A DNA stretch of 64,000 nt from Salinilacustrithrix flava (GTDB lineage: Bacteria; Actinomycetota; Acidimicrobiia; Acidimicrobiales; Salinilacustritrichaceae): the NCBI GenBank assembly GCA_024128875.1, contig JAMYFF010000004.1, positions 1 through 64,000 of the forward strand, given 5' to 3'. Below the pieces are notes generated by a model, which saw only the letters and a list, made by a program, of their open reading frames with translations, made no database searches and had not been told where the DNA came from. This document shows, piece after piece, positions 57,292 through 64,000 of the stretch. The position numbers and the translations under genes are program-made. How positions within the stretch are numbered: position 1 is the stretch's first letter; each line of letters starts with the position of its first letter.

Positions 57292-58422
57292 TCAACGAAG
57301 CTTCTCTGTCACGTGATCGATGCAGGCGGTCAGGGCTCGGATGTCTTCGGGATCCACGGCCGGGAACATGGCCACTCGAAGCTGGTTGCGGCCGAGCTTG
57401 CGGTACGGCTCGGTGTCGACGATCCCGTTCGCCCGCAACACCGCCGCGATCTCCGCGGCGTCGACCGACTCGTCGAAGTCGATGGTCGCGACCACGTGCG
57501 AGCGCTTGTTCGGATCGGTGACGAACGGCGTGGCCAGCGCGTGGGCGTCGGCCCAGCCGTAGATGATCTCGGCTGACTGGTCGCAGCGGCCGGCGGCGAA
57601 GTCCATGCCGCCGTTGTGGCAGAGCCACTGGACCTGGTTGTCGGCCATGATCAGCGTGGCCAGGGCCGGGGTGTTCAGCGTCTGGTCCTTGCGGCTGTTG
57701 TCGAGGGCGTCCTTCAGGTTCACGAACGGCGGGATCCAGCGGTCGCCGGCCGAGGCACGCTTCTCGATGCGCTCGATGGCGGCGGGGGAGACGGCAGCGA
57801 TCCACAGGCCGCCGTCGGAGGCCAGGGCCTTCTGCGGGGAGAAGTAGTAGACGTCGCACTCGGTCAGGTCGATGCGCAGGCCGCCGGCGGCGGAGGTGGC
57901 GTCGACGATGACGAGGCCGTCGGCACCCTCGGGGCGCTGCACCGGCATCATCACTCCGGTGGAGGTCTCGTTGTGGGTGAGGGCGTAGGCGTCCACCCCG
58001 TCGACCGCCTCGACGGTCGGGTGGGACCCGACCTCGGACTCGACGATGATCGGGTCGTTCAGGAACGGCGCGGCGGCGATGCCCTTCGCGAACTTGGAGG
58101 AGAACTCGCCGAAGGTTGCGTGGAGCGACTGCTGCTCGATGAAGCCGGCGGTGAGGCCGTCCCAGATGGCGTGGGTGCCGCCGTTGCCGAGGATGATCTC
58201 GTAGCCGTCGGGCAGCTGCAGCAGCTCGGCGAGGCCGTTGCGGAACGAGCCGACTACGAACTTCACCGGCGCCTGGCGGTGCGACGTGCCCATGACTTCG
58301 GGTGAGGCGTCGAGCACGGCCTGGATCTGCTCCGGCCGCACCTTGGATGGTCCGGCGCCGAAGCGGCCGTCCTTCGGCTTCAGGTCGTCGGGGATTCTGA
58401 TGGCGGGAAGAACAGCAGACAC
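57292..58422 (-). CDS. serC: Phosphoserine aminotransferase (actinobacterial type)
   Basis: A 376-residue PLP enzyme of serine synthesis. Seen: FGAGPSKVRPEQIQAV, TSHRQAPVK, NGGTHAIWD, DATSAAGGLRIDL and the PLP lysine in YFSPQKALASDGG. It matches the mycobacterial SerC branch. GTG start at 58422, six bases after a GATAGT box on the minus strand. It ends two bases from the convergent gene at 57290. It seems unrelated to the polysaccharide genes around it. Confidence 0.95.
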   Translation of the reverse strand: MSAVLPAIRIPDDLKPKDGRFGAGPSKVRPEQIQAVLDASPEVMGTSHRQAPVKFVVGSFRNGLAELLQLPDGYEIILGNGGTHAIWDGLTAGFIEQQSLHATFGEFSSKFAKGIAAAPFLNDPIIVESEVGSHPTVEAVDGVDAYALTHNETSTGVMMPVQRPEGADGLVIVDATSAAGGLRIDLTECDVYYFSPQKALASDGGLWIAAVSPAAIERIEKRASAGDRWIPPFVNLKDALDNSRKDQTLNTPALATLIMADNQVQWLCHNGGMDFAAGRCDQSAEIIYGWADAHALATPFVTDPNKRSHVVATIDFDESVDAAEIAAVLRANGIVDTEPYRKLGRNQLRVAMFPAVDPEDIRALTACIDHVTEKLR

Positions 58423-58428
58423 GTCGTA

Positions 58429-58434
58429 ACTATC
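58429..58434 (-). promoter_or_regulatory. -10 box of leaderless serC promoter
   Basis: GATAGT on the minus strand (ACTATC on plus), six bases before the GTG of serC. Confidence 0.4.
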
Positions 58435-58503
58435 GCGAAGCCTGTTGTCGTCGGCGAATTGCCGTTCTGGAGTGGGTCGGCGCCTCTGCGGGCGATGGAC
58501 CGC

Positions 58504-58536
58504 TACGGTCTCCCGACCGTGAGGGAGCACCGGTGA
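58504..58536 (+). promoter_or_regulatory. Promoter and short upstream frame before the first pyruvyl transferase
   Basis: TACGGT (58504-58509) fits TANNNT. GTG-AGG-GAG-CAC-CGG-TGA (58519-58536) is a five-codon frame whose TGA overlaps the GTG start at 58533. The same stretch also holds GGGAG five bases before that GTG, so it may simply be a ribosome site. Confidence 0.35.
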
Positions 58537-59495
58537 CCGTTGGAGTCCTGACCGTCGCTCCATGGCACAACTCGATCGGTGACATCGCTACAGCGGAGGT
58601 CACAATCGAGCACCTAGCTGACGCAGGGATCCCAGCGCGGCACGTGTCGGACACCGACGAGTACGTGAGCACATTGGTGATCGGGGGTGGCAACCTGCTG
58701 AACCGAGGCGACGACGACCGATGGGGTCGCCTGCTCCGGCGATTTCGGACTCCCGGTCCCCACATCCTCAACGCATGCGGGATCACCTTCGATGTCGACG
58801 ACTTCAGCTTCCTCTCCGACCATCGCCTGGTCACGGTCCGAGACCTCGAAATCGCGAATCGCATCCGGCCAACCAGGCCCGACGTTGAGGCCGTCCCCTG
58901 TCCCGCGACCCTGCTCAGGCCCTATGACTGGGACTTCGCGATCGGGCTGCCCGGATACGAGCATCTCTCGCACCTTCGACCCGGCGAATACGTGGTAGCG
59001 CATCGCCACGCTCTCCTAGCCGCCCAGTCCCGAATGACCGACATGCCGGTCCTCGTGGTCGACGCTCAAGCGTGGGAGACGCACGAGTAGTCAGGAACGG
59101 GAACTTGCCTTCCGAGCACGCGCTCGCCTCGGGTGGTTCAGACTTTCATAGCGAACGCTGCCGCCGTGGTGACACACAGTCTCCACCTTGCAATCTTCGC
59201 GATCGGAGCGGGTGTCCCCTGCGCTGTGGTGGAGACGGCCGACGCACAAGGTACGAAGGTACGGCGCTATCTGGAGCGAGCTGGCCTTGAAGCAGCGGCC
59301 GTACCCCTTCCCTCGGCACCTCGCGCCCTGCGTCGTCTCGCCCGGTCCCGAGATCCGGTGAGGCGCTCCCGGTCTCTGCCCGACCTGGTCGAGCACGCCT
59401 TCCGCAATCGGCAGCTGGTGGCGGCAGCGTCCGAGTCCGAGCGCGATCTGGCCCGCCGTCACCTGGCTCACGTCGCTCAACTCTGCGAGGCCTGA
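58533..59495 (+). pseudogene. Polysaccharide pyruvyl transferase family gene, broken by an in-frame TAG
   Basis: Residues 1-185 carry NSIGDIATAEVTIEHL and STLVIGGGNLLNRGDDDRW, the GT-B-like pyruvyl transferase pattern. A TAG at 59088-59090 stops it, yet the same frame continues with VVTHSLHLAIFAIGAGVPCAVV, the conserved C-terminal motif (VVT-x-x-LH), to 59495. The region around the stop may hold compensating indels, since another frame there also looks coding. If whole it would be about 320 residues. Either a decayed gene or sequence error. Confidence 0.7.
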
Positions 59496-59516
59496 GACTG
59501 CGGACCTGGAAGGCCG

Positions 59517-60326
59517 TTACCGCGTGGGTCGGACCCTCCACGGCCGGACCATGTCGATCGCCGCCTGGACGTCGGTGACGGCGGATAGTCCGCGGACGTT
59601 CAGCGCATCCTGGACTGCGCGTCGTTCGTGATCCTGCGAGTCATCGCTATAGCCGCCTCCGGGCCGATCGGCGTGACGGATGGGAGTGGCGTCGATGATG
59701 CCGAACCGGCGGTCGCCATTTCTGGCCAGGTCGGACCATTCGACGTCGACGCCCCACCCCATCGGTGTGCGCCCTGGGAACGGCTGTATAGCGGGACGGA
59801 TGGAAGGCGCGATGGCCACGATCGGGCCGATCTCGATGAATGTGGTTCGGCGGGCAATCGAGAGGGGTTCGATGGTGGTGAAGTTGTGGCCGCGGGAGCT
59901 GTTGACCGAGTGGCCGGGTTGTGCGAGGTCGAACCCGAGATGGTCTACGAGCTTCATGAAGGTCGCAAGGTCGCCCTTCGTGAAGGAGACGTCGTCGTCG
60001 ACAAGAGCGACGTAGCCGGCGGGGGCCTCTGCCAGCAATCGGTTGAGCAACTCGAACCGTCCGCCCGGTCCTGCCCCCGTCGTCCAACGGGTTAACTCGG
60101 GGGCTTCGTCATCCAGCGCCCAGAGTCGGACGTGGACGCCTTCCCGCGCCGCGACCGGGCGAAGAAGGTCGAGGAGCGTGTCGGCGTTCCTGCGGCGGTA
60201 GACGCTGACCACGGTCGTCGGCGGGAGGGTGGCCCGTCGGACCGCCCGAGCACCCAGACGTGCAGACGGGTCGACCTGATCGAACCTGCAGCGCAGCGGC
60301 GCCAGCACTGACCTGAGACGTCCCAT
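59517..60326 (-). CDS. Glycosyltransferase-like protein (GT-A fold)
   Basis: A 269-residue protein with TTVVSVYRRRNADTLLDLL near the start, then GGRFELLNRLLAEAPAGYVALVDDDVSF, where the DDD (about 110-112) is the metal/nucleotide-sugar site of GT-A enzymes, and GWGVDVEWSDLARNGDRRFGIID later. Complete and in frame, unlike its neighbours. ATG start. Probably adds a sugar in surface-glycan assembly; donor unknown. Confidence 0.78.
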   Translation of the reverse strand: MGRLRSVLAPLRCRFDQVDPSARLGARAVRRATLPPTTVVSVYRRRNADTLLDLLRPVAAREGVHVRLWALDDEAPELTRWTTGAGPGGRFELLNRLLAEAPAGYVALVDDDVSFTKGDLATFMKLVDHLGFDLAQPGHSVNSSRGHNFTTIEPLSIARRTTFIEIGPIVAIAPSIRPAIQPFPGRTPMGWGVDVEWSDLARNGDRRFGIIDATPIRHADRPGGGYSDDSQDHERRAVQDALNVRGLSAVTDVQAAIDMVRPWRVRPTR

Positions 60327-60362
60327 GTGCCTGCCGACTGTAATAACTGCTTCTGGCGGGGG

Positions 60363-60747
60363 TCAGATGACCGGGCCGACGCCGGAGTCGAGGATGTCGA
60401 AGCCGAGCGCGGCGAGCACGGCGTCGGACGTCCACTGGCCTTCGGTGGCGTCGAGCGTCCATTGGCTGTGCTGCTTGTTCGGCGTCTGAATACCCGAGAG
60501 AACGTGATCGTCCCGCCCATGTTGGGGGCGAACGCCGACCGCTGCGAGGGCTTCATGTTCCACCTTGCCCAGTAGGCCACGACCGCGTTGGGTGGGGTCG
60601 CCGGCTGCTCGGAGCGGCGTGCCGGGGACGAACGTGTCCCCCGGGGTCAGCGGCGATGGCGGCAGCTTCAGCCTTCTGGCGCTGGCTGACCCGCACGACG
60701 ATGAACGTGGGGGCGCTGTACTCGGTCTGAGCGGTGACAGGGGGCAT
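60363..60747 (-). pseudogene. Phage-tail-associated small protein, frameshifted
   Basis: Starts MPPVTAQTEYSAPTFIVVRV and RQKAEAAAIAADPGG in one frame. It then continues in a second frame (PGTPLRAAGDP), a third (VVAYWARWNMKPSQRSAFAP and NMGGTITFSR) and a fourth piece (NKQHSQWTLDATEGQW to DSGVGPVI). Each piece is coding-like; at least three single-base indels, at G or C runs, separate them. The intact product would be about 125 residues. It lies just after the tail-fibre remnant on the same strand. Confidence 0.55.
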
Positions 60748-60755
60748 GGCGGCTC

Positions 60756-61749
60756 CTACGGGGTGCCGCACTTGGACTGTGACCAGGCGAGCAGATCGGC
60801 GGCGTCGTCGACGGAAGGGCTCCCGGCGTAGGGCCGATGAAGGCGATGGGGCCGTTCAGGTGACGAACCTCCGATGAGGCTGCGCCGATGAAGTGGGCGG
60901 TGCCACCGTTGGAACCAGGTCCAGGCTGCTGAGAGTGACCCCCGGTCCCTCCGTATGGACGAGGTCGCCCCTGCGTACTGAATCCGCAGCAGATAAGGGT
61001 TCGTGTCGGCAGTGCCGCTGGGCGTTGGTGCGGGTCGTCCCCCCAGCCCAGTAGATGTCGTAGTTGTTCCCGCCACGAGCGTGCGTCTTGCTCGACCGAC
61101 GACCCTGGCGCTGCACTCCGGAAGCGGTCGTAGTCCGAGGTCCCGAGCGATCTGGGCCACTACGACCACCGTGTAGGGCTGAGGTAGAGACTTGAATGCC
61201 GCAGAGGCGAGCAGGTCGTCCACGCCATCGAACACGACAGCTCTCTGGCCGTTGATGACGGTGACGTGCGGAACACCGGCCGCTTCGCCGAGTTCGCCTG
61301 GTGCTGTAGCGACCGTTGCCGGAGGAGTCCGGCCAGGTGCCCACGAGGTCGCCGTCGGACAGGCCAGTGATGTCGTCGGACACGGTTGAGCCGCCGACGT
61401 ATAGGGCCGAGGGGTCGGCGGTTCCCCGGCGCAGGCTTCTGCCGTGATGACGCAGCGCGTCGTGGACCTTCGTGCCGAGGGCGCCGTAGGCGACCTGGGT
61501 GAGCTTCACCACGTTCAGGATCGTCTGGTCGCCGGCGACGTTGTCCGTGGCCGCAGCCTTGACATCGAGGGCCGACTGGAGTCCGGTGCTCTTGGCGATG
61601 GCGAACGACGCATCGGGCACGACCGGGGCAGACGTGAACGTCTTGACCCCGGCGATCGCCTCGTCGCCCGTGTCGTGGACCACGTCGGCGTCCTGGGCCA
61701 CACCAGGAGTCGCACTATCGCTGGTGACTATCCACGCTTGAGATGCCAC
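60756..61749 (-). pseudogene. Phage tail fibre-like gene with a LamG-type C-terminus, frameshifted
   Basis: The N-terminal part is typical of actinophage minor tail/fibre proteins: [40 protein letters not shown] and [19 protein letters not shown]. Then comes DLVGTWPDSSGNG and, in another frame, VVFDGVDDLLASAAFKSLPQPYTVVVV, a lectin/LamG-like domain, ending VDDAADLLAWSQSKCGTP. Several frame changes separate the parts. A GTG at 61749 is the likely start, divergent from aspC. No other phage genes are in the window. Confidence 0.7.
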
Positions 61750-61782
61750 TATCGCGGAGTCCCCGACCAGGAGCGAAACGCC

Positions 61783-62985
61783 TTGTCCTCGTCCCGAATC
61801 TCCGCTGCCGTCGCCGCCATCGCGCCGTCCGCGACCCTTGCCGTCGACAGCAAGGCCAAGGCCATGAAGGCCGCTGGCGAGCCGGTCATCGGCTTCGGTG
61901 CCGGTGAGCCCGATTTCCCGACCCCAGCCCACATCGTCGAGGCCGCCGTCGAGGCCTGCCGGGACCCCAAGAACCACAAGTACAGCCCGGCCGGCGGACT
62001 GCCTGAGCTGAAGCAGGCCATCGCCGAGAAGACCAAGCGCGACTCCGGGCTCGAGGTGGACCCGGCCAACATCCTGGTCACCAACGGCGGCAAGCACGCC
62101 GTGTACGCCTCGTTCCTCACCCTGATCGACCCGGGCGACGAGGTCATCCTCCCCGCCCCGTACTGGACGACCTACCCCGAGCCGATCGGCCTCGCCGGCG
62201 GCGTCACCGTCCCGGTCGTGTGCGACGAGACCACCGGCTACAAGGCCACCGTCGAGCAGCTCGAGGCGGCCCGCACCGACAGAACCAAGGTGCTGGTGTT
62301 CGTCTCCCCGTCGAACCCCACCGGCGCCGTCTACTCCCGTGACGAGGTTCGGGCCATCGGCCAGTGGGCCGTCGAGCACGGCATCTGGGTGGTCACCGAC
62401 GAGATCTACGAGCACCTCGTCTACGGCGGCAACGAGTTCACCTCCTTGCCGGTCGAGGTTCCCGAGATCATCGACCGCTGCGTCGTCCTCAACGGCGTGG
62501 CCAAGACCTACGCCATGACCGGCTGGCGGGTCGGGTGGATGATCGCCCCCAACGACGTCATCAAGGGCGCCACCAACCTGCAGAGCCACTCCACGTCGAA
62601 CGTCGCCAACGTGAGCCAGCGAGCTGCTCTGGCCGCCGTGTCCGGCTCGCTCGACGACGTGGTGATGATGCGGGAGGCCTTCGACCGCCGGCGCCAGACC
62701 ATCTGGAAGATGCTCGACGCCATCGACGGCGTCGAGTGCCTCGAGCCGGAAGGCGCGTTCTATGCCTATCCGAAGCTCACCGGCCTCTATGGCCGCTCGC
62801 TGAACGGTCGCACGGCGGACAACACGCTCGACCTGGCCACCATCATCCTCGAGGAGGCCAAGGTGGCCATCGTGCCCGGCGAGGCCTTCGGCACCCCCGG
62901 CTACGCCCGGCTGTCGTTCGCGCTCGGCGATGATGACCTGGCCGAGGGCGTGCAGCGCATCTCCGACCTGGTCTCCGGATCGTGA
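61783..62985 (+). CDS. aspC: Aspartate aminotransferase (class I, 1-gamma type)
   Basis: A 400-residue PLP aminotransferase. It opens [21 protein letters not shown] and has [51 protein letters not shown] and the PLP lysine in [14 protein letters not shown]. Intact in one frame although flanked by broken genes. Start is TTG 61783 with an AGGAGCG about ten bases upstream; homologues begin at the same place. Makes aspartate/glutamate by transamination. Confidence 0.93.
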   Translation: MSSSRISAAVAAIAPSATLAVDSKAKAMKAAGEPVIGFGAGEPDFPTPAHIVEAAVEACRDPKNHKYSPAGGLPELKQAIAEKTKRDSGLEVDPANILVTNGGKHAVYASFLTLIDPGDEVILPAPYWTTYPEPIGLAGGVTVPVVCDETTGYKATVEQLEAARTDRTKVLVFVSPSNPTGAVYSRDEVRAIGQWAVEHGIWVVTDEIYEHLVYGGNEFTSLPVEVPEIIDRCVVLNGVAKTYAMTGWRVGWMIAPNDVIKGATNLQSHSTSNVANVSQRAALAAVSGSLDDVVMMREAFDRRRQTIWKMLDAIDGVECLEPEGAFYAYPKLTGLYGRSLNGRTADNTLDLATIILEEAKVAIVPGEAFGTPGYARLSFALGDDDLAEGVQRISDLVSGS

Positions 62986-63127
62986 GGCCTGGCGCACCGA
63001 TGCCAGTTGTGAGCGACTTGCAGAGGCGTACGTGCAATTCTGCGGAGATGCGCATCCTCTTCGAAGGATCCGGGCTTGGCGACGATTGGCGTAGTGCTCA
63101 GATGGATGATGAACCAGGAGGATGTGA

Positions 63128-64000
63128 GTGGGCGCTCGACCGCACAAGCGGCTAGGGCAATGGAGTAGAGCCGTATCCGCCGTGCCCGATGAGGACGCCA
63201 GCGCTTCCAGATGCGCAAGCGGATTGCTGGAGCATCTAGGCGTACAGGTAGAAAGCGCTCGCGAGTGTGTCGGTAGGTGGGTCCAGCCCAGTGCTTGCGT
63301 GTTTCTCTTGGAGTTTTCCGCACCACAACAACGTTGGAGATTCGGCGATAGGGACTGCCGCGATCGTTGCTAGAGCAACTCGGAATCCGCGCCCGCTACT
63401 CGGCCACGATGGCCAACTATTGTGTAGCCGACCTCGACTTGGCGCATCCAGACGGAACAATCCTCTTCCACGGCGGTGGGAACTTTAGCGACTATTGGCC
63501 TGGATTTCAGGAGTTCCGTCGGCGGGTGATGTTTGATCTTCCGACCCGCCGCTATCTTCAACTCCCTCAGACCGTCGCTTACAGGTCCGATCAAACCACC
63601 TTGGAACCAGACACGGACTTCTTGCGTCGTTGCCGAGATCTACACGTACTAGTTCGCGACGAACGCAGTCTCCGTATGCTGACCGAACTGGGGAATCTCA
63701 GCTGAGCTCTGTCCTGATCTCGCTCCCTGTCGCTCAATGAGGAAGTTCGATCCGGGCTCAGCCACCTCGGACTTCCTAGTCCTGATGCGATCCGACTCCG
63801 AGGTGGAGGATAGGGATGTCGAGCGTGCAGTGCACGACCACTGCGCTCCGGTGGACTGGGACAAGCTCATGGCAGAGTCGAAACCGTCCAAGGTCGAGGT
63901 CGCTGCGAATGGTCTGCAGAGCCGAGTGTTTCGTCTAGCACGGACGCTCAAGAGTTCCAGGCTCGCCCCAGTCGATGTGAGGTTGCGGCTCGTTCACTAC
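63128..64000 (+). pseudogene. Second polysaccharide pyruvyl transferase gene, frameshifted and cut by the window end
   Basis: Pieces in successive frames: CASGLLEHLGVQVESARECV and VFLLEF; then PHHNNVGDSAIGTAAI; then LLEQLGIRARYSATMANYCV, TILFHGGGNFSDYWPG and TRRYLQLPQTVAYR (63367-63705); then SDFLVLMRSDSEVEDRDVER (from about 63737) to the window edge. NVGD and FHGGGN are pyruvyl transferase motifs. At least three frame changes; the first is at a TTTT run. G/C is visibly lower than elsewhere, suggesting acquired DNA. Confidence 0.65.

Noticed and set aside
60856..63147. Minus-strand open frame of about 760 codons
   Set aside because: The right part is antisense to the intact aspC. Only the part below about 61750 is real (phage tail remnant) and that is listed as a pseudogene.

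Overview
The window is high-GC DNA from an actinobacterium, most likely of the class Acidimicrobiia (Iamia/Ilumatobacter-like). The evidence is strong G/C third positions, many GTG and some TTG starts, a PASTA-type Ser/Thr kinase, DUF222-HNH, SCP2 and wax-ester-synthase proteins, LPxTG proteins, and many genes whose start codon lies 6-9 nt after a TANNNT -10 box (leaderless transcripts). The class is inferred; no rRNA or tRNA was found.

Layout. 0.1-8 kb: a membrane protein, a MetE-like protein, ligA, two small membrane genes, a PASTA Ser/Thr kinase and an SDR dehydrogenase. 8-11.3 kb: an MFS exporter, an SCP2 protein, a TetR regulator and a 2x[4Fe-4S] ferredoxin; two palindromes with identical arms lie upstream of the exporter and between tetR and the ferredoxin gene. 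11.4-17.3 kb: a Tad/Flp-type pilus or secretion operon (CpaB, CpaE, CpaF, a VWA-TadB fusion, TadC) with no pilin gene. 17.3-24.6 kb: an esterase, gatCAB, a lipoprotein, DUF4112, a 48-residue membrane protein, a DsbA-fold protein and a MATE transporter. 24.6-29.6 kb: ilvD, then ectABCD for ectoine and hydroxyectoine. 29.7-40.3 kb: wax ester synthase/DGAT, an LPxTG protein, ilvBNC with a visible attenuator (leader peptide MHRDRIVVVVI), a UbiB/ABC1 kinase, a lipoprotein, an acyl-CoA synthetase and a second LPxTG protein.

40.4-54.8 kb is a cell-envelope polysaccharide locus: DUF4012, a sugar epimerase, a NeuD-like acetyltransferase, an O-antigen-ligase-like protein, a CapD-like dehydratase, a nucleotide-sugar dehydrogenase, a DegT aminotransferase, a Wzz/BY-kinase and a large membrane protein. 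A DUF222-HNH gene with a LexA box in its promoter lies inside it. 54.7-57.3 kb is a small unusual cassette: an HprK-like kinase, a Tat-exported Cys-rich protein, a divergent PqqD-like protein and what looks like an HprK-like protein without a P-loop, interrupted by an in-frame TGA. This is the best candidate for an undescribed modification/export system in the window.

57.3-64 kb: serC and an aspC-type aminotransferase are intact. Around them are two broken polysaccharide pyruvyl transferase genes, a glycosyltransferase and a frameshifted remnant of phage tail genes. The breaks are clustered, often at short homopolymers, so either decay or sequence error is possible. No gene-free stretch exceeds 300 bases; bases 1-95, before the first gene, show nothing recognisable.
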